A DNA stretch of 64,000 nucleotides, taken from an uncultured Oscillospiraceae bacterium. GTDB lineage: Bacteria; Bacillota; Clostridia; Oscillospirales; Oscillospiraceae. This document shows positions 16,298-24,887 of the stretch, one piece after another. The stretch lies in contig CAKUAS010000010.1 in assembly GCA_934636655.1 (NCBI GenBank), positions 1 through 64,000 of the forward strand, written 5' to 3'. The position numbers and the translations under genes were made by a program. Below the pieces are notes generated by a model that did no database searches, was not told the origin of the DNA, and saw only the letters and a list, made by a program, of their open reading frames with translations. How positions within the stretch are numbered: position 1 is the first letter of the stretch; every line of letters begins with the position of its first letter.

Positions 16298-17586
16298 AGC
16301 CACGCCAGGCAGAAGTAGACCTTTACTACAACGGTGCGGCCGTTAAAACGGTGATGGACGAATACATCACCGGTATAACATACACAGACCCTGCCAGCGG
16401 CGCGGCCGACAGCCTGGATATATCTATCCACGACCGCGCCCGGCAGTGGATCACTGCATGGATGCCTATAAGCGGTGATACGCTATCGGCAAAAATATCG
16501 CTCAGCGGCGATGATGCCGGCGGCATACCGCTTGACTGCGGCTTTTTCGTGCTTGATAAATTCGAGTTCGGCGGCTGGCCAGTTACAGGCACGATATCCG
16601 CGGTGTCCACACCTGCCGACGGCGGCTTTATGGCCACGGTGCGCACCCAGAATTGGGAGGGCGTCACCATAAAGGAAATAGGCACAGAGATTGCTGCGAG
16701 AGCGGGTCTGAAGCTGGCCTGGGACGTGTCCGGGGCGGATTTCATTATCAAGTCCGTCGAGCAATCGGAGCAGACCGACAGTGACTTTTTCTCAAGCCTA
16801 TGCGAGACGTACGGCCTCGAGGTCAAGGTCTACAGGCAAAAGATCGTCGTATATGACCGCGAGGCATACAAAGGAAAAGCACCCGTCCGCACAATAGGTA
16901 CCGAGTCGCTAATCTCGTGGTCATGGTCCAAGGACATGGCCGGAACATATACCGGCGGCGAGTATACCTACACCGATATATCCACAGAGGCGGACATCGC
17001 CGTTTCGATCGGCACCGGCAAGCGTATTTTAAAGCAGTCCGGCAAAGCCGACAGCCGCGCCGACGCGGAGCGGAAGATCCGCGCAGCAGTAAACAAGGCT
17101 AACCACGGCAGCACGAAGCTGAGCGCAAGCATCATCGGCGACGCGCAGCTTGTATCAGCGCAATGCGTTACCGTCGTTGGTATCGGCAGGCTCTCCGGTA
17201 AATACTATATCGACAGCATTACGCATAACATATCCGGCAGCGGCTACACAATGGATTTGGAGATGTCTCTAGTCGAATCAATGTCCGACGAAGTCATGAA
17301 GGATTCTATAGGCCGCCTGTACGCTGTCGGGGTTATCACAGACATGTCTTACTGGATGGCACGGTACAAGCAGGTCAAGTACCTTGACGGTCTTATAGTC
17401 AATATGGCAACGGTCATTAAGGTCAACCGCGGCGGCAGCAGCATAAGCACCGTATCTGCGGCGCTGGATGTGCTTACAAAGTACGGCGTTATAAATTCTC
17501 CAACATATTGGGCAGCAAAATACACACTGGTGCCGGCGCTTGACCGGCTGATCATCAACGCAGCGAACGCGCTGACGGAGGAATAA
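16294..17586 (+). CDS. Late control protein D-like tail hub with duplicated C-terminal module
   Basis: This 430-residue protein's first ~330 residues match the P2 gpD hub (PRQAEVDLYYNGAAV; SFEFGGWPVTGT; DSDFFSSLCETYGLEVKVY). Hub trimers form the base of the tail spike complex. The last ~95 residues carry two copies of a ~35-residue unit with the pattern GVI...YW...Y..V..LD.LI.N.A, starting near residues 338 and 391. This looks like an added cell-envelope or lysin-type tail domain. GGAGGG at 16281-16286 selects ATG 16294 over GTG 16279. Confidence 0.85.
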   Translation: MKPRQAEVDLYYNGAAVKTVMDEYITGITYTDPASGAADSLDISIHDRARQWITAWMPISGDTLSAKISLSGDDAGGIPLDCGFFVLDKFEFGGWPVTGTISAVSTPADGGFMATVRTQNWEGVTIKEIGTEIAARAGLKLAWDVSGADFIIKSVEQSEQTDSDFFSSLCETYGLEVKVYRQKIVVYDREAYKGKAPVRTIGTESLISWSWSKDMAGTYTGGEYTYTDISTEADIAVSIGTGKRILKQSGKADSRADAERKIRAAVNKANHGSTKLSASIIGDAQLVSAQCVTVVGIGRLSGKYYIDSITHNISGSGYTMDLEMSLVESMSDEVMKDSIGRLYAVGVITDMSYWMARYKQVKYLDGLIVNMATVIKVNRGGSSISTVSAALDVLTKYGVINSPTYWAAKYTLVPALDRLIINAANALTEE

Positions 17587-17587
17587 C

Positions 17588-17971
17588 ATGAATAACAACA
17601 TCCGCATCGGGAAAATATCCGCCATTGATTACGCATCCGGGCTCGTCCGCGTCGTGTACCACGACAAGGACAATGCCGTCACCGGCCTTATTCCCCTGCT
17701 GTCAAATGAATATTTTATGCCCCAGGTCGGCGATCAGGTGATAGTGCTGCATCTTTCCAACGGCACGGAAGCCGGTGTTGTCCTCGGCCGCCCGTGGAGC
17801 GAAAAAAACAAGCCGCCCGAGAGCGGAGAAGGCATTTACCGAAAGGAACTTTCGCACGAAAACGGCAAAGCCTATATCCGCTATGAAGGCGGCGTTTTAA
17901 AAATCCACGCAGACAGCATCGTCCTTAACGGCAATGTCACCGTGACCGGCAGTCTGACATCAAACGAATAA
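17588..17971 (+). CDS. Baseplate assembly protein V (spike)
   Basis: This 127-residue protein has the OB-fold start of P2 gpV (IRIGKISAIDYASGLVRVVYHDKDN...LIPLLSNEYFMPQVGDQVIVLHL), followed by a short beta tail with ILNGNVTV-like repeats. gpV trimers form the membrane-piercing spike. The gene begins one base after the gpD-like stop, so the two are probably coupled. Confidence 0.9.
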   Translation: MNNNIRIGKISAIDYASGLVRVVYHDKDNAVTGLIPLLSNEYFMPQVGDQVIVLHLSNGTEAGVVLGRPWSEKNKPPESGEGIYRKELSHENGKAYIRYEGGVLKIHADSIVLNGNVTVTGSLTSNE

Positions 17972-17980
17972 GGAGCAGCT

Positions 17981-18373
17981 ATGATTGGAACATTGGGAAC
18001 AAAAATAGTGTTTGAAGTCTCGGCCGAGCAGGTGCTCACATTTGAAAGTCTCAGCCGCGAGGTAGCCGGTCGCTGGGCGGCGCACGAGATACTCGGGGCA
18101 AAGCCCAAGACAGAATACCTCGGCCCGGCTGCTCAAACTGCAAGTCTGACCATCCGACTTTCCGCAGCACTCGGAGTCAAGCCCCGCACGATGCTCGAAA
18201 CTATCGAAGAGATGGTCGAGAGCGGCGACGCGGAGTATCTGATAATCGGCGGCAAGATGATCGGCAGAAACCGCTTTTACATCGAAAGCGCGTCCGAGAG
18301 CTGGGATCGCATCTACAACCGCGGCGAGCTGGCCGCGGCATCGGTCACTTTAAATTTAGGTGAATATTCATGA
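17981..18373 (+). CDS. Tail protein U (P2 gpU-like)
   Basis: This 130-residue protein matches the P2 gpU family (FEVSAEQVLTFESLSREVAGRWAAHE; LTIRLSAALGVKPRTMLE; GELAAASVTLNLGEY). gpU is a small tail/baseplate component. AAGGAGC lies just upstream, and the stop overlaps the next gene start (ATGA). The unusual order (U after V) is common in Gram-positive P2-like prophages. Confidence 0.85.
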   Translation: MIGTLGTKIVFEVSAEQVLTFESLSREVAGRWAAHEILGAKPKTEYLGPAAQTASLTIRLSAALGVKPRTMLETIEEMVESGDAEYLIIGGKMIGRNRFYIESASESWDRIYNRGELAAASVTLNLGEYS

Positions 18374-18669
18374 ACGACCTTTACGATTTTCAAATCGAAT
18401 ACACTTTTTCGGACGACAAACTTGCCGATTTAGACCGCAGCATTTGTCTGCTGTTGTCGACGCGTGTAGGAACTATACCACTTGACCGCGAGCTCGGGCT
18501 TAGCATGGACTTCATCGACATGCCGCCAGAGACGGCAAAAAGCCTTTACACGGCGGAAGTGTCCGAAAAAATCGCAAAATTCATCCCCGGAGTGCGGGTG
18601 AAAAGCGTTTCCTGGGATAAAGGAAACAACGGAAAAATGAGAAGTAAGGTGGTGATAACAGGTGTCTGA
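18370..18669 (+). CDS. Baseplate wedge protein W (gp25-like)
   Basis: This 99-residue protein has the gp25/gpW core: a central LLSTRVGTIPLDRELGLSMDFID motif, then AEVSEKIAKFIPGVRVKSV. In P2 and T4 this protein nucleates the baseplate wedge and contacts the sheath. It overlaps gpU by 4 bases and gpJ by 8 bases. Confidence 0.88.
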   Translation: MNDLYDFQIEYTFSDDKLADLDRSICLLLSTRVGTIPLDRELGLSMDFIDMPPETAKSLYTAEVSEKIAKFIPGVRVKSVSWDKGNNGKMRSKVVITGV

Positions 18670-19819
18670 AATATCTGCAATCAAAAACACCCCCGACATA
18701 TCTTTCATTGACGGAAAGACAGTTGACGATGTCCAGCGCGAGATGATAGCCGACTTCGAGGACTATATGACCCGCATCGACGGCAGGCCGGTCACCCTCG
18801 GCCGAGCGTCGGTACACAGGGCGATCATTAACGCGGCCGCCGTTCAGATCTATTTGGCCATGCAGTACGTTGACCGCGCCGGTAAGCAAAATCTTTTGAA
18901 ATATGCCTACGGTGATTTTCTCGATAACCTCGCACTGCTGCGCGGCGTAGAACGCACTCCGGCGACGGCTGCGACTACAACACTGAAATTCACTGCATCC
19001 GCCGCCCGTGCGTCCGCAATAAGCATACCGCAGGGTACTCGCGTCGCAGCGGCCGGCGGCACGCTGTACTTCAAAACTGTCGAATATGCGGAGATCCCGG
19101 CCGGATCCACGACCGTTACCGTTGCGGCGGTGTGCACCGAAGCCGGAGCGGCCGCCAATGCGATAGCCGCCGGAGAACTGACGACCATCGTCGACCCTGT
19201 TCCATATGTCGCATCGGTCATGAACACGACCGACGCGGCAGGAGGAGCGGAAGTTGAAACCGACGACGCGCTGAAGGAGCGCATCTATCTCGCACCCGGT
19301 GCGTACTCCACAGCCGGAGCGGCAGATGCGTATATCTATCACGCGAAGCGGTACAGCGCGGCCGTGGGCGACGTTGTCGTGTCCGCAAATCACGATGCAG
19401 GTACTGTAAACATCGTATTCCTTAACAGCGACGGCACCGCGCCGGGCACGGAGATGATACAGGGGCTTACTGCGTACCTTTCCTCAAAAACCATCCGGCC
19501 GCTGACCGACAAGGTCGTTGTCGCCGCGCCGGCAAACGTAAGCTACAGCATAAACCTGACGTACTACATAAGCCGAGAAGACAGCGCGCAGGCCGAGAAT
19601 ATCCAAGCAGCCGTAAACACGTCCATATCGCAATACACGGCGTGGCAGCGCACCATAGGCCGCGATATAAACCCGTCGAAGCTGACGGCGATGGTCATTG
19701 CAGCCGGTGCAAAGCGCGTTGTCGTGTCCGCACCCGCCTACACCAAGGTGGCAGCAACATCCGTCGCAAATCTTTCAGCCGCGGCATCGGTCACATACGG
19801 AGGTCTTGAAGATGATTGA
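18662..19819 (+). CDS. Baseplate assembly protein J
   Basis: This 385-residue protein matches the P2 gpJ/Mu gp47 family: an N-terminal helical part, then a beta domain (SIPQGTRVAAAGGTLYF), the hinge DALKERIYLAPGAYSTAGAADAY near residue 205, and a C-terminal VAAPANVSYSINLTYY/ISREDSAQ domain. It forms the baseplate periphery that holds the fibres. It starts at GTG 18662 inside the W gene. Confidence 0.9.
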   Translation: MSEISAIKNTPDISFIDGKTVDDVQREMIADFEDYMTRIDGRPVTLGRASVHRAIINAAAVQIYLAMQYVDRAGKQNLLKYAYGDFLDNLALLRGVERTPATAATTTLKFTASAARASAISIPQGTRVAAAGGTLYFKTVEYAEIPAGSTTVTVAAVCTEAGAAANAIAAGELTTIVDPVPYVASVMNTTDAAGGAEVETDDALKERIYLAPGAYSTAGAADAYIYHAKRYSAAVGDVVVSANHDAGTVNIVFLNSDGTAPGTEMIQGLTAYLSSKTIRPLTDKVVVAAPANVSYSINLTYYISREDSAQAENIQAAVNTSISQYTAWQRTIGRDINPSKLTAMVIAAGAKRVVVSAPAYTKVAATSVANLSAAASVTYGGLEDD

Positions 19820-20390
19820 TCTGAAGGACAGCCTTATGACCGACATACTGCCCGGGCATTTGGAAACAGCCGAGGTCAAGGCGCTGGCCTACGCCGTAGG
19901 CCGTCAGATCAGGCAGCTATGCTCCTACGCAGATAAGTCGCGCACATACGCGGCGCTTGCGTCCGCGCCGGACACGGTGCTGGATGCCCTCGCCGCCGAG
20001 CTGCGCACCCCGGCCTATGACGAAACCTTGCCGGTCGAGACAAAGCGTGAGCTTGTTGCCAGCACCCTGACATTCTACACCCACCTCGGCACACCGGCCG
20101 CGCTCGAGCAGCTTATAAGCATCCTGTTCGCAAAAGGCCGCGTCGCCGAATGGAACGACTACAACGGCAGCGAATATCACTTCAAGGTTCAGATAGATAT
20201 TGCCGCCGATGCCGTTGACGATGCAAAGCAGGCGCAGGTGCAGGCATGGGTAAACCAGTACAAAAATCAGCGTTCGATACTGGACACCATCGAATACTAC
20301 GAAACCGGTGCCGAGGCTGTCGCATTCACCGCCGCCGCATTCATCGGCTGTGAGCTGGTCGATAGCTGCACCGCCGAAAACTACAATTAA
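19812..20390 (+). CDS. Tail protein I (baseplate-fibre connector)
   Basis: This 192-residue protein matches P2 gpI (DSLMTDILPGHLETAEVKAL; LDALAAELRTPAYDETLPVETKRELV; HLGTPAALEQLISILFAKGRVAEW). gpI links gpJ to the tail fibres. The ATG at 19812 overlaps the gpJ stop. Confidence 0.88.
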   Translation: MIDLKDSLMTDILPGHLETAEVKALAYAVGRQIRQLCSYADKSRTYAALASAPDTVLDALAAELRTPAYDETLPVETKRELVASTLTFYTHLGTPAALEQLISILFAKGRVAEWNDYNGSEYHFKVQIDIAADAVDDAKQAQVQAWVNQYKNQRSILDTIEYYETGAEAVAFTAAAFIGCELVDSCTAENYN

Positions 20391-20405
20391 TCCGGAGGTA
20401 CACAC

Positions 20406-21311
20406 ATGGCAAAATGGACAGGTGTTGTCACCAACAAGGGCGCGGAGCTTCTCGCCGCATGGGCGGAGGGTACGACCCTGAATATATACTCTGCGGCCGC
20501 CGGCACGGGCACCGTCGCCGAGGCCGCAATGATAGCTCAAACCGCGCTTGCCGGGCAGAAGCAGGCCGCAAGCATCGTAAGCCACAGCAAGGCTGACGGC
20601 GCCACCGGCCTTAAAATCCAGCTTCAGATCACCGCACCGTCAACCGGCTACACCCTTAATCAGTTCGGCATATGGGCAAAGGTCGGCAGCGGCGAAGGCA
20701 AGCTGCTCGCACTGTTTCAGAATTCCGAAGGCATCGACGTTCCGTCGGCATCCGATTCACCGGACTTCGTTTATACGTTCTATGGCCTGATCATGATATC
20801 CAACACCGGCAGTATCTCGGTCACGGTCGATGCAAGCGCCGTCGTTACCACAGCGACTATGCAGGCCGCTATCGCCGCTGCTGTTGCGGACATCCCTGCC
20901 CCCATCATCGGCACCGCGCCGCCGACGACATCAACCGTCGGTGTTGTCGGCCAGGAGTACATCGACACGACGGCAAAGCTTGTTTATCACTGCACAGCGG
21001 CGGCGGCTACGGGGTATACGTGGGAGGCATATTCCGCGGGGCGGTCGTCGAAAGTGAATTTAACGCTGTATGCGTCGAGTTGGAGTACGGCAAAGAAATA
21101 CACCGTCAGTAACGCGAACATTACGGCTACATCGGCGGTCGAGCTTCTGCCGCGAGAAAACAACGGGATAACACAGGCGCAGCTGGAGGCGCTGTCGGGC
21201 GCTATGATCGTCGGCGGCACACAGGCGGCAGGGAGCATCCAGCTCGTCGCGCTTGGCGATAAGCCAACAACGGATATTCCGGTGACATTAATAATCAGGA
21301 GGGATTTGTAA
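20406..21311 (+). CDS. Tail fibre/collar protein
   Basis: In this 301-residue protein, the first ~150 residues are a conserved baseplate-binding fibre head (AKWTGVVTNKGAELLAAWAEG; YTLNQFGIWAKVG; DSPDFVYTFYGLIMIS). A linker with PPTTSTVGVVGQEYIDT leads to a beta-rich C-terminal domain ending in TDIPVTLIIRRDL. It is likely the adaptor to which the downstream adhesin attaches. The stop overlaps the next start by ATG. Confidence 0.85.
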   Translation: MAKWTGVVTNKGAELLAAWAEGTTLNIYSAAAGTGTVAEAAMIAQTALAGQKQAASIVSHSKADGATGLKIQLQITAPSTGYTLNQFGIWAKVGSGEGKLLALFQNSEGIDVPSASDSPDFVYTFYGLIMISNTGSISVTVDASAVVTTATMQAAIAAAVADIPAPIIGTAPPTTSTVGVVGQEYIDTTAKLVYHCTAAAATGYTWEAYSAGRSSKVNLTLYASSWSTAKKYTVSNANITATSAVELLPRENNGITQAQLEALSGAMIVGGTQAAGSIQLVALGDKPTTDIPVTLIIRRDL

Positions 21312-22684
21312 TGCCTTTAATAAACCGATGCGGAGGCGGTTCATCCTTTACCGCTGTTATACAGGTGACGTACAACTCCGGCGCGGTATGCACCTGCACA
21401 AACGGCAGCACGACGCTGACTGCGCCTGATACTTCGGGCAGTGTTAATTTTAAAGTAAAACGCGCTGGCGCATGGGTAGTAAGCATTTCGAAGAACGGGC
21501 AGACCAGTACAGCAACTGTGAATGTGTCGGAGGACGGGTCTGTTACGAAAGTCAGCCGAACGTCATATAAGGTTTTCGGTATCAGCCGGGATATAACAAA
21601 GTCGTCTCCCAAGTGGGCAAGGACAGATGACGCGGTTGGTTTTACTGCAACAGCATCCGTCGGTACTGTAGCCGGTTCAAGCAGTTTTGATAGCTGCTAT
21701 CCATGGAGTAGTATTGTGCGCGAAACACTGTCAACCGGAGACGTTATGGTTAAAATACCGCGCTTTTGGTATCGGCGTTATCGAAGCGGTAATGTCGAAT
21801 ACATAAAAATAGCGACTGATGCTGCAAATGATATTTCAAGTTATCAGGGCTTTGCTTTGCACCCGGCGTTTAATCATGCAAATGTTCCGAAAGATCGCAT
21901 TTATGTCGGCGCATATACAGGGTCAACTGGGCGGAAATCTATATCGGGTGTTGCACCGTTGCTAAACGAAGCTAAACAGACCGTGCGCCCAGCAGTACAA
22001 GCAAAGGGAACTGGGTGGAACATCATGGACATATCCACTTTGTCGGCAATTCAGATGCTGATGCTTGTGGAATTTGCCACGAACAACGTTCAAACTGCCA
22101 TAGGACGAGGAAATTGCGATAATACTTCACAAGTAACTTTAAAAACAGGCACTTGCGACAATGTTCCACACCTTACGGGGCGACCGGCTGGCACGAATGG
22201 GAAAACCGATGTGGTGTGGCGAGGAATAGAAGGACTGTGGGGCAATGTTGACGAATGGCTCGATGGGTGTACTAAAAACACCAATGCGTCAGGCTATGCG
22301 ACGGGCTGGTTTGTATGTAACGATCCTTCAAAGTATGGCGAAGATTGGGACAAAGACGACGTGCTGACTAATTATACAAAGCTTAGTGAAAAAACTCCCC
22401 AATGGGGAAGCTATACATATTTTACGAAGATGTGTCTTGATTCAAATAATACTCATATTTTGTTGCCATACACTGGTGACACCGGCAGCGGAACAACCTT
22501 CTTTTGCGATGCGGTACAATATGGGGCAAGTTTTGATGTGGGGCTTATATACGGTGGTTCAGCGGCAAACGCTGATCAAGCTGGCACATTTTCAATGTCA
22601 ACTATAAGCACATCCGCACAAGGAAACAAGCATAGTGACTGTGGTTTCCGTATGATCTACATTCCGCAGGAGGCAGCATCATGA
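21311..22684 (+). CDS. Phage adhesin with C-type-lectin/FGE-like fold (DGR-target-like)
   Basis: In this 457-residue protein, an N-terminal Ig-like beta part (~1-80) is followed by a module reading STGDVMVKIPRFWYRR, GFALHPAF, and then WRGIEGLWGNVDEWLDG and a terminal SDCGFRMIYIP. The GFR ending and WG/ENVxEW core are typical of C-type-lectin/formylglycine-enzyme-like folds used by receptor-binding proteins varied by diversity-generating retroelements. No reverse transcriptase or template repeat is seen in the window. It probably recognises the host surface. Confidence 0.75.
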   Translation: MPLINRCGGGSSFTAVIQVTYNSGAVCTCTNGSTTLTAPDTSGSVNFKVKRAGAWVVSISKNGQTSTATVNVSEDGSVTKVSRTSYKVFGISRDITKSSPKWARTDDAVGFTATASVGTVAGSSSFDSCYPWSSIVRETLSTGDVMVKIPRFWYRRYRSGNVEYIKIATDAANDISSYQGFALHPAFNHANVPKDRIYVGAYTGSTGRKSISGVAPLLNEAKQTVRPAVQAKGTGWNIMDISTLSAIQMLMLVEFATNNVQTAIGRGNCDNTSQVTLKTGTCDNVPHLTGRPAGTNGKTDVVWRGIEGLWGNVDEWLDGCTKNTNASGYATGWFVCNDPSKYGEDWDKDDVLTNYTKLSEKTPQWGSYTYFTKMCLDSNNTHILLPYTGDTGSGTTFFCDAVQYGASFDVGLIYGGSAANADQAGTFSMSTISTSAQGNKHSDCGFRMIYIPQEAAS

Positions 22685-22998
22685 GAGTACAAGGCAACGA
22701 TTCACCGGCAGCGGCCACGGTAGAAAGCTACTGGCCGATGCCGGGATATGCAGAAATCCGGCTGCATGAGAACGTAAAGGATATCACACCGACAGACGTT
22801 GAAGACCCCACGCCGCTGTTTGAATACGACGAATATGTTATCCACGTCAAGGAAAAGGACGGCTTGCAGGAGGAAATCGAAAGCAATCTTAACGATTGGC
22901 TTATCACCGGTAGAACGCTTGAGGTCAATGAAAGTTCAAGCATTTTGCAGGACATGAAAACCGCACTGGAAATTTTGGGAGTGAAGGAAAATGCGTAA
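22681..22998 (+). CDS. Small phage protein after the adhesin
   Basis: This 105-residue acidic protein (LFEYDEYVIHVKEKDGLQEEIESNL; LQDMKTALEILGV) starts at an ATGA overlap with the adhesin. It resembles accessory proteins encoded after tail fibres, possibly fibre chaperones, but no family can be named. Its stop overlaps the next small gene by 8 bases. Confidence 0.65.
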   Translation: MRVQGNDSPAAATVESYWPMPGYAEIRLHENVKDITPTDVEDPTPLFEYDEYVIHVKEKDGLQEEIESNLNDWLITGRTLEVNESSSILQDMKTALEILGVKENA

Positions 22999-23170
22999 AT
23001 GGGAAATCGCCGCTATCAAGCGCAAAATGGAAATTGACGCCGCCGATGAGAAGGCCAATGACCTTGACATCATTGTGTCCGAGATTATGAAGTTGCCATA
23101 CGGTCAGCTCAAAAAGGTTCTAACCCCGGAGGTCATGGAGGTTCTCAAAAAATATGGTTACACAGAGTGA
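22991..23170 (+). CDS. 59-residue helical phage protein
   Basis: A short gene begins at ATG 22991, eight bases before the previous stop. It encodes a charged helical protein (KWEIAAIKRKMEIDAADEK; LPYGQLKKVLTPEVMEVLKK). Position and overlap support translation; the function is unknown. Its coding end contains the start of a further small frame at 23154. Confidence 0.6.
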   Translation: MRKWEIAAIKRKMEIDAADEKANDLDIIVSEIMKLPYGQLKKVLTPEVMEVLKKYGYTE

Positions 23171-23264
23171 TAATTACTACACCGACGGCACAACGCGCTA
23201 TGTGTGTATACAGGGCGGCAACCCCGATACCATCGGCGAGGGCGATTATTTCTCGGAGCTTTAA
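23154..23264 (+). CDS. 36-residue XkdX-position small protein (candidate)
   Basis: A 36-codon frame starts inside the previous gene (ATG 23154), with GGAGG about 12 bases upstream, and ends at TAA 23262-23264. The text (DNYYTDGTTRYVCIQGGNP, then GEGDYFSEL) looks protein-like and recalls the short proteins at the end of phage fibre modules. The evidence is thin. Confidence 0.4.
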   Translation: MVTQSDNYYTDGTTRYVCIQGGNPDTIGEGDYFSEL

Positions 23265-23523
23265 TTGCGGACGATGCGTAGCTTGTGACCGGCATTAATG
23301 CCGTTTGCAATACTGCCCCCTGCCGTTCGGGGGCTTATAAATAGGCGGCTTGCAAAAAGAAAACTGCGGCGGCTCAGTTTAGATAGACAGCACAAGCCCC
23401 AAAAAAGAATAGCTATCCTTGAAGATTTACAACCGCCACAAATTGAAGATCATCTCGTAGGGCGCGAGATGGGTAAAATAAAAAATGCCCACCGAGACAA
23501 TAAAGGACGGTGATTTTTCAACC
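23265..23523 (+). other. Non-coding gap before lysis genes, with a hairpin
   Basis: Arms 23315-23320 and 23329-23334 (GCCCCC/GGGGGC) form a hairpin followed only by TTATAA, a weak terminator at best. A second small palindrome (GGCATTAATGCC) lies at 23291-23302. The 71-codon frame crossing the region has no recognisable features and is not called. Confidence 0.5.
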
Positions 23524-24225
23524 ATGAACATTACCCCGAAACAGGTGCTCACGTTAGCTGCAAAGTACATAGGCTATAAGGAAAAGGCGTCGAACAAGGA
23601 CTTATACAGCTTTGAGGATAACGCCGGGCGGGGCAACTTCACGATGTTTCAGGCCGAGCTTGATAAGGCGAAGTTCTGGAACACGCCGAAGAACGGCTAT
23701 GAATGGTGCACAAGCTTTGTAGCGTGGTGCTTCTGGCGCATTGCGGGCAGCGAGGCAAAGGACGTGCTGTGCCTCACCGGGCAGTACGGCGCAAGCTGCG
23801 TGAGCTGGGCGAAATACTACGCGGCACAGGCGAGGCTTTTCACCAAGCCGCAGGTCGGCGACCAGTATTTTCAGCGCGACAGCCGCGACGGGCTCCCGTG
23901 CCACACGGGAATTGTCGAGAGCGTAAGCGGCAACACATTCGTTACCATCGAGGGCAACTACGGCAACGCCGTACAGCGCGTTACCCGGTATCTCGGCAGC
24001 ACGGTATACGGCTTCGGCAGGCCGAAATATACAGCAGAAAGCGAGGATGAAGAAATGATACGTTGGAAAACCATCAACGACGTGCCGGAGGGCTTTTACC
24101 GTGACACCGTAAAGCAGCTTATGGCCGACGGCATAATCAAGGGCAAGGGCAACGGCGTTATCGACCTGACGGAGGATATGCTCAGGGTAATGATCTTCTG
24201 TCAGCGCATTATGGAGGGCAAGTAA
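23524..24225 (+). CDS. CHAP-domain endolysin
   Basis: In this 233-residue protein, residues ~10-165 form a CHAP amidase/endopeptidase with the catalytic cysteine in YEWCTSFVAWCFW, the histidine in CHTGIVESV and the acidic TIEGNYG strand. The remaining ~55 residues (WKTINDVPEGFYRDTVKQLMADGIIKG) look like an SLH-type wall-binding repeat. It cleaves peptidoglycan at lysis. ATG 23524 is preferred for fold completeness; an in-frame ATG at 23485 is possible. The holin gene follows with no gap. Confidence 0.88.
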   Translation: MNITPKQVLTLAAKYIGYKEKASNKDLYSFEDNAGRGNFTMFQAELDKAKFWNTPKNGYEWCTSFVAWCFWRIAGSEAKDVLCLTGQYGASCVSWAKYYAAQARLFTKPQVGDQYFQRDSRDGLPCHTGIVESVSGNTFVTIEGNYGNAVQRVTRYLGSTVYGFGRPKYTAESEDEEMIRWKTINDVPEGFYRDTVKQLMADGIIKGKGNGVIDLTEDMLRVMIFCQRIMEGK

Positions 24226-24684
24226 ATGAACGCACCGGATAAAATCACAGAGATCAAGGGCGCCGCGACTGCGGTTGCGGCAGTCATCACCGGCTTGATA
24301 GGCTGGGCAGGCTGGGCGGTAATGCTGTTTCTCGCGCTTGTCATCATCGACTGGACAACGGGCTCGTGCGCCGCGAAGAAGGCCGGAGACTGGAACAGCG
24401 CCCGTTCGAGAGAAGGCCGCTGGCACAAGGTCGGCGAGATAGTCGCCGTCGTTGCAGCATTCATGTGCGACCTTGCGTTGAAAATAGGAATGACCGGCCT
24501 CGGCATCGCACTGCCGATAGACTATGAAACGCTGTTCGGTCCGCTGGTGACGATGTGGTATATCTTCACGGAAATAGGCTCGATCGCCGAGAATGCGCAG
24601 GCATTGGGCGCACCTGTGCCCGACTGGTTGACGAGCGGCATCAAAAAGCTCAAAGACAAGACCGATGATATGGGGAACAAGTGA
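24226..24684 (+). CDS. Phage holin, toxin-secretion/lysis family
   Basis: This 152-residue membrane protein has several hydrophobic helices (AAVITGLIGWAGWAVMLFLA; VAVVAAFMCDLALKIG) and the family text IDWTTGSCAAKKAGDWNSARSREGRWHKVGE, typical of the TcdE/Cph1-like holin group (Phage_holin_4_1). It makes the lesions that release the endolysin. Its ATG follows the endolysin TAA directly, and a strong terminator lies 8 bases after its stop. Confidence 0.88.
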   Translation: MNAPDKITEIKGAATAVAAVITGLIGWAGWAVMLFLALVIIDWTTGSCAAKKAGDWNSARSREGRWHKVGEIVAVVAAFMCDLALKIGMTGLGIALPIDYETLFGPLVTMWYIFTEIGSIAENAQALGAPVPDWLTSGIKKLKDKTDDMGNK

Positions 24685-24691
24685 ATATAAG

Positions 24692-24729
24692 AAAACAGCC
24701 CTCGGCAGATTCGCCGAGGGCTGTTTTTT
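24692..24729 (+). terminator. Strong intrinsic terminator of the late operon
   Basis: A GC-rich hairpin with AACAGCCCTCGGC paired to GCCGAGGGCTGTT and a run of six T residues lies just after the holin stop. It separates the lysis genes from the AT-rich cargo operon. Confidence 0.93.
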
Positions 24730-24800
24730 CGGCCTTAGTTATTCAGAAGTGATATAAGATGCATGAAAACAAACTATTTATTTTTTAAATTTGCAGAAAA

Positions 24801-24861
24801 TTCGCAAATTTCACTTGCGAACGAGCAAAGTTGTGTTACTATAATAAATGATGGGTATAAT
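24801..24861 (+). promoter_or_regulatory. Promoter and inverted-repeat operator of the AAA/HEPN operon
   Basis: Two TATAAT hexamers lie at 24840-24845 and 24856-24861. A perfect inverted repeat TTCGCAA (24801-24807) / TTGCGAA (24815-24821) with a 7-base spacer lies where the upstream -35 would be, surrounded by further TTGC/GCAA half-sites. This suggests a repressor site. GGAAGGAG at 24871-24878 serves the GTG at 24888. Confidence 0.55.
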
Positions 24862-24887
24862 AATTGACAAGGAAGGAGAGATTATAA

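Noticed and set aside
23298..23513. A 71-codon basic open frame before the endolysin
   Set aside because: No ribosome site, no recognisable family, and it crosses hairpin-forming non-coding sequence.
21311..23523. A complete diversity-generating retroelement
   Set aside because: Only the target-like fold is present. No reverse transcriptase, Avd gene or template repeat could be found in the window.
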